DNA of 64,000 nucleotides from Prolixibacteraceae bacterium JC049 (GTDB lineage Bacteria > Bacteroidota > Bacteroidia > Bacteroidales > Prolixibacteraceae). This document shows positions 42,026 to 49,864 of the stretch, one piece after another. Made by a program: the position numbers and the translations under genes. Position 1 is the first letter of the stretch; each line of letters opens with the position of its first letter. The notes under the pieces were generated by a model. The model searched no databases, had not been told where the DNA came from, and worked only from the letters and a program-made list of their open reading frames with translations. The stretch covers positions 334,818 to 398,817 of the forward strand of contig SACZ01000003.1 in assembly GCA_023369685.1 (NCBI GenBank), written 5' to 3'.

Positions 42026-42658
42026 TTACCACTTATTCCAATGTAAGTTTTCTGGCTTCCATTTGTCTTTCGGCTTTTCAATTCCTGTTGGATAACCAAT
42101 TGGTATCACATTTAATGGAATAATATGATCGGGCAAATTCAGAATACTTTTAACTGTGGCCATGCGATCTTCAGCAGGGTAGGCTGCTGTCCAAACGGCA
42201 CCCAATCCCATCGACTCGGCTGCCAACAGAATATTCTGGCTGGCGTTCGAGCAGTCCTGAATCCAGAACTCTTGTTCCCAACCTTCTAATGCTTTGCTTA
42301 AATCGCCACAAACAACAATGGCAGCAGTAGCTTTTTTCAACATCTTAGCATAAGGCAGGCCATTGCCTAGACTGTCAAGTGTTGTTCTATCGTCGATTGA
42401 AATAAATGCCCAGGGCTGTTTATTTACCGCCGTTGGTGCAGCCATTCCGGCTTTTATAAGTGTTTCTAGTTGTGTTTTGCTGACTTGTTGGTCAGTGTAT
42501 GCACGAACACTTTTTCGCTGGTGGATAATTTCTAGAGTATTGTTGTTGTTACTCATCTTATTCTCGTTATTTGAACTGAATTTCAGAATTAGTAATAAAA
42601 CGCATGTTGCCAATAGGATGTTGACAATCTGTGCGGTACCAAAGTTTTTTGTAGCCAT
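42026..42658 (-). CDS. Membrane-anchored nitroreductase-family protein
   Basis: This 210-residue protein has an N-terminal hydrophobic helix (about 11-26), an Asn-rich linker and a nitroreductase domain (about 42-205): IIHQRKSVRAYTDQQVSK (FMN phosphate binding), AGMAAPTAVNKQPWAF, ASQNILLAAESMGLGAVWTAAYP and IPIGYPTGIEKPKDKW. Family members are FMN enzymes reducing nitroaromatics, quinones or flavins. A membrane anchor is unusual and, as a signal anchor, would place the enzyme outside the cytoplasm. It follows the flavin reductase by 9 nt and the FMN-binding polyferredoxin in one operon. Confidence 0.9.
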   Translation of the reverse strand: MATKNFGTAQIVNILLATCVLLLILKFSSNNENKMSNNNNTLEIIHQRKSVRAYTDQQVSKTQLETLIKAGMAAPTAVNKQPWAFISIDDRTTLDSLGNGLPYAKMLKKATAAIVVCGDLSKALEGWEQEFWIQDCSNASQNILLAAESMGLGAVWTAAYPAEDRMATVKSILNLPDHIIPLNVIPIGYPTGIEKPKDKWKPENLHWNKW

Positions 42659-42667
42659 ATTTTGTTG

Positions 42668-43354
42668 TTAATTTTGATTCATCTTATTTCCCTCTTTCCA
42701 GGCATCGCCAACCCGGCGTCCAACTTTATAATAGCCACGGTTGGGCATTTCAAACAGAAGTGGTTTTACCTTGTTGAAATCGATTTTATTGTTTTCATCA
42801 AGCACTGTTTCGCTAACATAGGTGTTTTCTATTTTCACAATAAAATTGTCGTGGTGTTCAGTATCGTATGTATCAATAACACGGCATTCCATGGTTATTG
42901 GCGAAGATTTTATCATTGGAGCATTTTCAATCTCTCCATTAAAATATTCAAAAACAGTGGATTTATCAACATCTTTTCCCGATTTCATACCCACAAAATC
43001 AGCCGGAATCATCATCGATTCGCTAACCATATTAACCGACAATGTTTGGTTCTTTTTAATGCCCTGATTGGAGTGATGCGATTTGTGCATACTTATGGCC
43101 AGGCAATCGAAACCAATATTGCCGATGTGCGCAATGGCAAGCCAATTAATTTTTCCGTTCACCGTGGTTCCGATAACGGTAGTAGGGGTGGGGTAAAGCT
43201 GCGAGTGGTTGCCAATGTTTTTCTTCGGAATATTGGTGTAATCAATAGTTTCCGAAGGTTCTTCTGCTGTTTGCCGGGGAGTTGTGTTTACTTTTATAAG
43301 CAAAACAACCAGTGCCAGCGACAGAATAATATTTAGTATTTTTTGGATGTTCAT
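42668..43354 (-). CDS. Membrane-anchored flavin reductase-like protein
   Basis: This 228-residue protein has an N-terminal helix (about 6-21) and a flavin-reductase-like split-barrel domain (about 55-205): LYPTPTTVIGTTVNGKINWLAIAHIGNIGFDCLAISMHKSHHSNQGI, LSVNMVSESMMIPADFVG and PITMECRVIDTYDTEHHDNFIVKIENTYV. Such proteins bind FMN and reduce flavin or act as flavoredoxins. The membrane anchor is shared with the downstream nitroreductase, which suggests that both work on the same face of the membrane with electrons from the polyferredoxin gene 18 nt upstream. Confidence 0.85.
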   Translation of the reverse strand: MNIQKILNIILSLALVVLLIKVNTTPRQTAEEPSETIDYTNIPKKNIGNHSQLYPTPTTVIGTTVNGKINWLAIAHIGNIGFDCLAISMHKSHHSNQGIKKNQTLSVNMVSESMMIPADFVGMKSGKDVDKSTVFEYFNGEIENAPMIKSSPITMECRVIDTYDTEHHDNFIVKIENTYVSETVLDENNKIDFNKVKPLLFEMPNRGYYKVGRRVGDAWKEGNKMNQN

Positions 43355-43372
43355 TTCTGATGGATTTGGTTT

Positions 43373-44533
43373 TTACATTTTATTCGCCCAGTTAAGTACT
43401 TGTCCGGTGGGGCACACAAATCGACACCACGGACGCGGGGTAACAATTGCAGTCAATAAACCTATACCGGCTACGCATAATACAATTGGCGATGCATGTT
43501 TAAATAAGAATGCCGAAAATGGTTCGTAATTGGCAATATCGGTTGCGATGCCCATCCACAGACAAAAGAACAAACTGAGAGTAACAGCAGTTTGCGAGTG
43601 TTTCAGAATACGCATCAACTTTTTGCCCGGATGCCATTTTCTCTTACTGAGTTTGCCGGCCAGTTCCTGTGCCGAGCCAAAAGGGCAAACCCAAGTGCAG
43701 TAGTAAGCTTTTTTCTTGAAGAATAGAGGCATTACTAACGCAAGCAAAAGCATGATGAACACCACAATACTGGTTAATAAATTCATTCCATTGGAGGTCC
43801 AGCCCAATAGTGTTTGCAACGAAATGAACTTTCCGCACCAAAGTCCTAAAACCAGTGTATTTAGCGAAAGTTGAATCGTACGCAGTTTTTTACTTTTTTT
43901 AGCCCGGAATGAAATGAGTAAACCTGAAAGCAGGACCAAAATTGCAGCTACTGTTTTCAGGTCGGCAAAGGCGTACCATTGGTTGGTGCTTGCCGTGTTG
44001 CTAATGCCAGCAATACTAGCCTTTATACTTCGGTTTATGGCATTTGATGTTAATGTCGCCCCGGAAATTGCATCCGGTTTCAGCTCCATAATTTCAGCTG
44101 GACTTTTATTGAGCCACTGATCGATAACTCCCTCTTCTTTTATCGATTCCAGGAAATCGGGTGTTTCGTTGTTTTCATCCAGAATAATTTGCTGAATTTG
44201 CATGTTTTTATCCAGAAGAAGAAACATGGGAACGGGACCTGCGAATCCATAAATTCCTTTACTAAAAGCCAGCGTATTGATGATGCTTCCATTTTCGGCA
44301 TTTTTACCAAAAGTCCAAACTCCGCGCGATTTTTCTTGCAATGCACTGTTCGATAATCCGAATTGACTTAATTGCGATTTCGCGGGTGACAGTATAACTT
44401 TGGTCTCAGCGTTCTTTTTGAAAAGATCTTCGGCTTTACGTCCCAGTAATTTCCCGTTATACGAAACGGCGGCCATGAAAAATAAAAGTAAAAGCACTGT
44501 GTTGGCAATGCTTTCAATGTATTTGTTTTGCAT
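43373..44533 (-). CDS. FMN-binding membrane polyferredoxin (NosR/NapH-like)
   Basis: This 386-residue protein has an N-terminal helix (about 10-25) and an extracytoplasmic FMN-binding domain (about 75-180) with the ApbE flavinylation motif DAISGAT (Asp-154 to Thr-160, Thr-160 the expected acceptor). About five further helices follow, with two NapH/NosR-type cysteine motifs, CTWVCPFGSAQELAG and CRFVCPTGQVLNW. Each motif has only two Cys, so a full [4Fe-4S] site would need other ligands or pairing. The layout fits a membrane electron conduit from the cytoplasm or quinol pool to a covalent FMN outside. It heads an operon with two membrane-anchored flavoenzymes. Confidence 0.88.
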   Translation of the reverse strand: MQNKYIESIANTVLLLLFFMAAVSYNGKLLGRKAEDLFKKNAETKVILSPAKSQLSQFGLSNSALQEKSRGVWTFGKNAENGSIINTLAFSKGIYGFAGPVPMFLLLDKNMQIQQIILDENNETPDFLESIKEEGVIDQWLNKSPAEIMELKPDAISGATLTSNAINRSIKASIAGISNTASTNQWYAFADLKTVAAILVLLSGLLISFRAKKSKKLRTIQLSLNTLVLGLWCGKFISLQTLLGWTSNGMNLLTSIVVFIMLLLALVMPLFFKKKAYYCTWVCPFGSAQELAGKLSKRKWHPGKKLMRILKHSQTAVTLSLFFCLWMGIATDIANYEPFSAFLFKHASPIVLCVAGIGLLTAIVTPRPWCRFVCPTGQVLNWANKM

Positions 44534-44865
44534 TTTTGTTTCTACTTTATTTTACTACGAAAGTATAGTATTAATACCTCGGTTACTTTTGGTTACAGAT
44601 GTTTTATTTGGTTACACAAATGTGTAATTTGCAGAAAATCAAATGATTTTGTTGCTGTTAATAAGTTGTTAAACTCTACTTTAATGCTTCAAAATTTGAA
44701 ACACTAATTGTTTTATGGTATTGCAATAAACACTAGGTCCTTTTTGTAAATTTTTATTGAGTATATACATCTTCACTTTTGTGAATGCAATAGCGAGTAC
44801 AGCAAAGCCTGCAAGTCTAATTACTTGCTATATCATATTTCTATATTTAATTGAAAATAGTCGTT
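44534..44865. other. 332-bp intergenic region with GGTTAC repeats and an inverted repeat
   Basis: No gene was seen. The region is the promoter zone of the FMN-binding operon and the 3' flank of the DUF5916 gene. It has the inverted repeat TTACAC-AAAT-GTGTAA (44612-44627) and three GGTTAC words around it. A related stretch with TTACATAAATGTGTTAA and the shared tail GTTAATNNGTTGTTAAACT occurs at 47402-47465 upstream of the DUF5916 gene. A common regulator is possible. Confidence 0.45.
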
Positions 44866-47268
44866 CTATAGCTTGTTGTAGTCAATGAAATAAACCATTT
44901 TCAAAGAAAAAGAGTGCGCCATATTTTCATTAAATAAGGCATCTGCATTTTCAATGAAATTGATGTTTGCGTCGGCAAAGTCACTGTTTGGATTTATAGA
45001 ATTTCGATATAATGTGACAAGCTGACTACCAGGAGCAAATTGCCAGACATAGCTTAAATCAAAGTTCCAACGATTGAAATTGAGATTACTTGTTCCTTTA
45101 TAGTCCATCGGGGTTAGATTGCCATTGTCTTTCAATGCAAAGTAGTTTTGGTCGTAAACAACTGTTGTCCAGTTGTGCCTGAAAGTCATGGATAGAGAAG
45201 ACTTAATACTGAAACTATATTTTCCTGTGATTAAGTTGTTGTAAGTAGTTCTATTACGCTGTCCAAAAACTATTTTATCGTCCTGTTCTTCTACATATCC
45301 TCTATCGTTATCTGTTTGCCTGAATTTTAAACCATACTGTAATGAAAACTTATTATTGAATCGATAGCGTGGTTTAAAGTTGAACCCATATCTATTTTTA
45401 CTACTGTTGGCATATCGGTTATTGTGAATACTATATTCGATAGCAAATTTTTTCTGAAAATTGGTTGAACCTCCTTGCCATAGACTGATTTCAGCTGGTT
45501 GTTTGTAGAAAATACCACTAAGATTCCCTTGTCGGGGTTCATAAAAGTCTTTAGCTGGAGTAGTATATTCTGTCCATAACCAGAGGTTTAGTCGATTTTT
45601 GAGTCTTGTTCTGATATTTAAACCTGTATTATTTTCGGTGAAAATACCAGAGTGATGCTGAAATCGAGCATTGTTCCAAACTCTGATTCTGTAACTATTA
45701 AATAGAGATGTAGGCTGTAAAATTCGATACCCAATATTTCCGGAGAAAGTTCTTGTGTCATTTCGATATAAAATGGACAAGTCATTAGGATTAAAATCCT
45801 TGTCTTTAAAACTGTAGCCTAACTTCCAGAACCAGTTGCCTGCTTTTTTTTGAATGTTGAAATCGAGCAAATAGCCAGTGTTGGGAAGTTCAACATCGGT
45901 AATGTTGGTCATTTGCAATGTCCCATTCAGGCTATATTGATTGTTTGTTGTCCCAATATCCCAAAGTAAACCAGCTGCATTGGCATCTCTAAAATTGCCT
46001 TTTCGATAAACATTGGTATTGATAAAAGTGACCGATGAATTTTTATTGTATTGATAGTCTAACACTGCAATGTTGTAATTCGAAAAAGGATTGATCACCT
46101 CTTTCCGCTTTTCATTACTTAAAGTATTTTCGATGATTGATTCAGTCTTTTCGGTTATAGCATTGAAAAAACCAATTCCTAAACCACCTTTTGTTCTACC
46201 TGAAATTTTTACAGCATTTAGCATGTTAACCTTCTCTGGACTCTCTAACAGCTTTTCATTGTCAGACAACTGAGCACTAGTGATGGGACTACCTCCAATT
46301 CTTCTGGAATAGAATAAATCTCCCTTTGTAAAGAGGTCGGTACCTTCAGTAAAAAACTGTCGTTGTTCTGTTAGTTTTTGCTCAAAAGGTCCAAGATTCA
46401 ACGCAATATTGTCAAATCCTGTTTGAGAAAAATCAGGAATTAAGGTAGCATCTAAAGTGAAATTTTCCGATAATCCATACTTTATATCTAATCCAGCATT
46501 CCAATCAAATTCTGTTTTTCCATTATCAGTGTTTACAATTCCCGATACATATGGATACAGATTCAAACGAGTTGGAGGTTTTATATTTTCGAAATGAGTA
46601 ACTAAACCATCATATTGTGTCCAGTTCCCATTTGAGTTATCGATGAAATTCCACGTACATTGTGTGTTTATGCGTTCAATTCTTCTGAAAAAATTAAAAG
46701 CCCACGACTGAATTGGTGTATTTGAAAAACGTAATGCACGATATGGAATTTTCATCTCGACATTCCACCCATAGTCTGTAATCTTAACCTGACTTTCCCA
46801 AACGGCACTCCAATTGAAATCTTCATCTTTGTTAGCGACTTTTGAGTCCAACTGATTACCTGATGCTTCTACGTAATAGCGATAAGGATTTTGTCCATCA
46901 TCGTTCGGATTGATTGTTACGGAGAAGTAGTCCGATTGCCCTCTGTTGTCTCTTTGCGCAAATTCTTTAGGAATCTGACCAGGTGAAGGATCAAGTAGTT
47001 TTGCCGAGATATAAACAGCATTGTCGTTATAAAGCACTCTTACCTCCGTCGCATATTCAGAAGGAATTGGTGCTCCATTATTAGGTGTATATACACTGAA
47101 ATTATTAGCAATTTCTGCTTCGTCCCACGAACTGTCATTTAAATATCCATCGATTTTTGGTGGATTTTCAGTGCGTGTAGCTCGAATGCTTTTTCTACCA
47201 GTTTGTTGAGAGAAAGCTTGTAGTGAGCAATATAACAATAAACAAAGTAGTATGAATCTCGTGTACAT
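44866..47268 (-). CDS. DUF5916/CBM9-like outer-membrane beta-barrel protein
   Basis: This 800-residue protein has a signal peptide (to about residue 20) and a CBM9-like N-terminal domain (about 30-220; PPKIDGYLNDSSWDEAEIANNF, DNAVYISAKLLDP, WNVEMKIPYRALRFSN). A DUF5916 region (about 235-800) follows, rich in alternating-residue beta strands and ending DYNKL. The WDEAE and KIPY motifs are typical of CBM9-like domains fused to DUF5916. Function is unknown. The C-terminal part is probably an outer-membrane barrel. It appears monocistronic, with about 258 bp of non-coding DNA upstream. Confidence 0.88.
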   Translation of the reverse strand: MYTRFILLCLLLYCSLQAFSQQTGRKSIRATRTENPPKIDGYLNDSSWDEAEIANNFSVYTPNNGAPIPSEYATEVRVLYNDNAVYISAKLLDPSPGQIPKEFAQRDNRGQSDYFSVTINPNDDGQNPYRYYVEASGNQLDSKVANKDEDFNWSAVWESQVKITDYGWNVEMKIPYRALRFSNTPIQSWAFNFFRRIERINTQCTWNFIDNSNGNWTQYDGLVTHFENIKPPTRLNLYPYVSGIVNTDNGKTEFDWNAGLDIKYGLSENFTLDATLIPDFSQTGFDNIALNLGPFEQKLTEQRQFFTEGTDLFTKGDLFYSRRIGGSPITSAQLSDNEKLLESPEKVNMLNAVKISGRTKGGLGIGFFNAITEKTESIIENTLSNEKRKEVINPFSNYNIAVLDYQYNKNSSVTFINTNVYRKGNFRDANAAGLLWDIGTTNNQYSLNGTLQMTNITDVELPNTGYLLDFNIQKKAGNWFWKLGYSFKDKDFNPNDLSILYRNDTRTFSGNIGYRILQPTSLFNSYRIRVWNNARFQHHSGIFTENNTGLNIRTRLKNRLNLWLWTEYTTPAKDFYEPRQGNLSGIFYKQPAEISLWQGGSTNFQKKFAIEYSIHNNRYANSSKNRYGFNFKPRYRFNNKFSLQYGLKFRQTDNDRGYVEEQDDKIVFGQRNRTTYNNLITGKYSFSIKSSLSMTFRHNWTTVVYDQNYFALKDNGNLTPMDYKGTSNLNFNRWNFDLSYVWQFAPGSQLVTLYRNSINPNSDFADANINFIENADALFNENMAHSFSLKMVYFIDYNKL

Positions 47269-47526
47269 TATTGTGGTTTAATAATTATGAACTACTGTTA
47301 ATATTCGATTTAGAATCTGATTTCGCTAACGCGATTGCTATCTGTATGCAAAACTATTTCTTTGAGAATATAATAGCTTTAGTAACGTTAATGTTTTATA
47401 GTTACATAAATGTGTTAAATGCATATATTCAGTTGTTTGTGATAGTGTTAATGTGTTGTTAAACTAACTCTGACTGAAAGGAGAATGATAACAATTATCG
47501 TGATATCGTTTGTTTTGTGATAAAGA

Positions 47527-48465
47527 TTAAACTTTTGCCACACGATATTCGTGAATTTTAACGCGGTTATCGCGGGTAATTTCCACCTTCCAGTTTTCGT
47601 TTACATTCAATTGAATTGGATTCCCATCAACCGTTTCTGCTTTCATTTTTACCGTTAGATCCACATCGAAGTGGCCGTTGTTTGCCGCAATGGTAATGGA
47701 CTCGATACGGTGCTCGTTGTTGGGTTTAATGTTCTTCTTGATTTCGGCATACCATTCAGAGAATCCTTCGTGTCCAATGAATTCGCCCTCTACAAACCGG
47801 AGTTTTGCGCCATTGGCAATGTGGTTGTTGAAATAGCCGTCGTCGGCCAATACATCAAAATGGGCAAACCAATCCTTAACAAAGGCTTTGATTTTCGCCT
47901 CAGGATTTTCATTTTTTAACTCGTCGATAATCTTCACTATGCGTTCAACTTGCTTATCTGCACGTTCTTCAACAGCTTCTTTGGTGTTGTAAACGCCTGG
48001 AATGAAAACCATGCCGTGTTCAAAAATCGGAGCCAAATAATTCATTTGCGCCAGATAAGCTGTTTGTTCCATTGGCCTTGTAAATTCTGCGACACTGAAA
48101 TGGTTGTAACCAAGTGGAGTATAAGAATCGGCCGGACCGCCAATGGTAAAACTAAGCAGAAAGTTTTTGCCTTTTAGCTTGTCTCCTTCCGGCCCGAATG
48201 CAAAATTGAAAATGAATACTTCGTCGAACCAAACCTTAAGAATGGCCGGCATATTGTACCACCAGAACGGATACTGGAAAATTACTGTATCAGCCTCCAA
48301 TAATGCTTGCTGTTCCGCTTCAACATCGATTTTATAATCGGGATAAAGCGAAAAAATATCACGGATTTCTACATCGTTATTTCGCTTTTTAAGTTCTTTG
48401 GCAATACGCTTGTTGGCCACCGATTCTTCCAAATTGGGGTGTGCCAGAATGACTAATGTTTTCAT
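47527..48465 (-). CDS. Quinone reductase (flavodoxin-like) fused to a SnoaL-like domain
   Basis: This 312-residue two-domain protein starts at MKTLVILAHPNLEESVANKRI. Residues about 1-175 form a Flavodoxin_2/NQO-type NAD(P)H:quinone oxidoreductase (DTVIFQYPFWWYNMPAILKVWFDEVF, FAFGPEGDKLKGKNFLLSFTIGG). Residues about 190-312 form an NTF2/SnoaL-like domain (IKAFVKDWFAHFDVLADDGYFNNHI, GHEGFSEWYAEIKKNI, HRIESITIAANNGHFDVDLTVKM). The fusion links quinone reduction to the fold found five more times around 26-29 kb. The longer frame (Met at 48519) would run through operator site C, which supports the chosen start. Confidence 0.88.
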   Translation of the reverse strand: MKTLVILAHPNLEESVANKRIAKELKKRNNDVEIRDIFSLYPDYKIDVEAEQQALLEADTVIFQYPFWWYNMPAILKVWFDEVFIFNFAFGPEGDKLKGKNFLLSFTIGGPADSYTPLGYNHFSVAEFTRPMEQTAYLAQMNYLAPIFEHGMVFIPGVYNTKEAVEERADKQVERIVKIIDELKNENPEAKIKAFVKDWFAHFDVLADDGYFNNHIANGAKLRFVEGEFIGHEGFSEWYAEIKKNIKPNNEHRIESITIAANNGHFDVDLTVKMKAETVDGNPIQLNVNENWKVEITRDNRVKIHEYRVAKV

Positions 48466-48480
48466 ATTTCTTGTTTTTAG

Positions 48481-48492
48481 TTGTACATACAA
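48481..48492. promoter_or_regulatory. TTGTA-N2-TACAA operator, site C
   Basis: TTGTACATACAA lies 15 nt upstream of the quinone reductase/SnoaL fusion start and is identical to sites B and D. Confidence 0.65.
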
Positions 48493-48533
48493 ATGATGAT
48501 TTGTAAAAAAAGACAGCACTCGAAAAACGAAAG

Positions 48534-48971
48534 CTATCCTTGATTTTTTAATATTTGATTGGCGTTGTGAATATCAGCAGTAAGTTTCACTGCAAATTCT
48601 TTCCCCAGCACTTCGCAATATTTATCAAATAAATCGCCCAAAGCTTTGTCAATAATCGGCTTCAGTTTTTTTCCTTCTTCCGTAGGGTAAATAAAGGTGC
48701 TTCTGCCTTCGTGAACACGCTCAACATGTCGCATCACAATCAGCTTATCGATAAAGCGCGTCATGGTCGATGCTTTCAGGTTCATGCGTTTACTCAACTC
48801 ATTCTGACTTAATCCAGGCTCATCAATTAATAATAGCATTAAATAAGCATACGATGGCGACATGCCCGTAATGCGAAAAGCATCTTCGGCCATTTTATTG
48901 ATAAAACGCGAAAGTGAGTTGGCTGTAAAATACAGACAACACTCCTGATAGGTACTGCATGATTCACTCAT
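48534..48971 (-). CDS. MarR-family transcriptional regulator
   Basis: This 145-residue winged-HTH protein has SYAYLMLLLIDEPGLSQNELSKRMNLKASTMTRFIDKLIVMRHVERVHEGRSTFIYPTEEGKKL. Three Cys near the N-terminus (Cys-5, Cys-11, Cys-12) resemble thiol-sensing MarR/OhrR-type proteins. It lies directly upstream of the quinone reductase fusion. Its own promoter carries operator D, where TTGTA-N2-TACAA sits on the -33 side of a TATCTTTG box. It is the best candidate for the protein that binds all four palindromes. Confidence 0.93.
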   Translation of the reverse strand: MSESCSTYQECCLYFTANSLSRFINKMAEDAFRITGMSPSYAYLMLLLIDEPGLSQNELSKRMNLKASTMTRFIDKLIVMRHVERVHEGRSTFIYPTEEGKKLKPIIDKALGDLFDKYCEVLGKEFAVKLTADIHNANQILKNQG

Positions 48972-48991
48972 AAGCTAAACTTTTGATGCTA

Positions 48992-48999
48992 CAAAGATA
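48992..48999 (-). promoter_or_regulatory. -7 box for the MarR gene
   Basis: TATCTTTG on the minus strand matches TAnnTTTG, 20 nt before the ATG. The TTG inside operator D sits at roughly -33, so binding there would block the polymerase. Confidence 0.55.
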
Positions 49000-49008
49000 T
49001 AAAAATAG

Positions 49009-49020
49009 TTGTACATACAA
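49009..49020. promoter_or_regulatory. TTGTA-N2-TACAA operator, site D
   Basis: TTGTACATACAA lies 37 nt upstream of the MarR start, overlapping its probable -33 element. This is consistent with autoregulation. Confidence 0.65.
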
Positions 49021-49151
49021 GTGTGTTTGCATTTTCTATGTCAGAAAGTGCTAGTGAAATATCAAATAGTACATTGTGTTATGTCTTGCATCACAGTAGT
49101 TTAGCGTTTTGTAATTGGCTGATATGCGGCTGTAAATCAAATGGGAATACA

Positions 49152-49739
49152 ATGATTGAGGAGGTTTGGCATCGGTTTTTAGAAGGGGATAAAAATGCAT
49201 TTGGCTGGATTTATAATCACTATATCGATGATCTATTTCGATATGGAACAAAGTTGGCATCGTGTGATCAAATGGTAAAAGATGCTATTCAGGAAGTTTT
49301 TGTAGACCTGTTTGTGAGAAGTAATAAAGAGGGAATTAATCCCCAGTTGATTAAGTACTACTTAATTCTTGCTTTGCGCCGAAATATCATCCGGCGTCTG
49401 AAAAATAGTCGTCGTTTTTCAACAATTGATTCCAATGAAATATTTGAAGCTACATATGGTATAGAATCTCAGATAATTCGAAATGAGGAAGAAGTATCTA
49501 AATATAAAAGGATGCATAAAGTTCTATCACTATTAACGGCTCACCAGCGAGAAGTGATTTATCTTCGTTTTAATGAATCGATGGAGTACGATGAAATTGC
49601 AAAGATTACCAATATTCATATTGACTCCGTTCGTAAAATTGTATATCGAAGCCTAAAAAAAATGAAAAAGGCTATTGCTAAAGAATCTGTGCTAATGTTT
49701 CAATTGTTTTATCAATCACTAACCCGTTTCTCTTATTAG
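49152..49739 (+). CDS. ECF sigma factor of the rhamnosidase PUL
   Basis: This 195-residue ECF sigma factor starts at MIEEVWHRFLEGDKNAFGWIYNHYI. The open frame extends 43 codons upstream but that part has no sigma homology. Region 2 (about 8-95) includes MVKDAIQEVFVDLFV and LIKYYLILALRRNIIRRLKNSR. Region 4 (about 135-185) includes LLTAHQREVIYLRFNESMEYDEIAKITNIHIDSVRKIVYRSLKKM. It is followed by FecR and an STN-type SusC, forming the sensory branch of the locus. Confidence 0.93.
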   Translation: MIEEVWHRFLEGDKNAFGWIYNHYIDDLFRYGTKLASCDQMVKDAIQEVFVDLFVRSNKEGINPQLIKYYLILALRRNIIRRLKNSRRFSTIDSNEIFEATYGIESQIIRNEEEVSKYKRMHKVLSLLTAHQREVIYLRFNESMEYDEIAKITNIHIDSVRKIVYRSLKKMKKAIAKESVLMFQLFYQSLTRFSY

Positions 49740-49864
49740 TTCGATTGTTATTTCTGTTTTTTTGTTGTTGAAAATCAGTGTGGTGTAGCTTTCTTTTGAA
49801 AAAATGTAAAAAAAGTTGTCCATAAATCCATTGACCGAGTCCTTTTAAGGTGAAAGGGATATAA

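Noticed and set aside
25008-44533. Polyketide biosynthetic gene cluster
   Set aside because: SnoaL-like and ABM proteins occur, but there is no ketosynthase, acyl carrier protein or acyltransferase anywhere in the window.
49023-49151. 43-codon extension of the PUL sigma factor
   Set aside because: It runs through the promoter zone of the MarR gene, has no sigma homology, and region 2 begins at the later Met.
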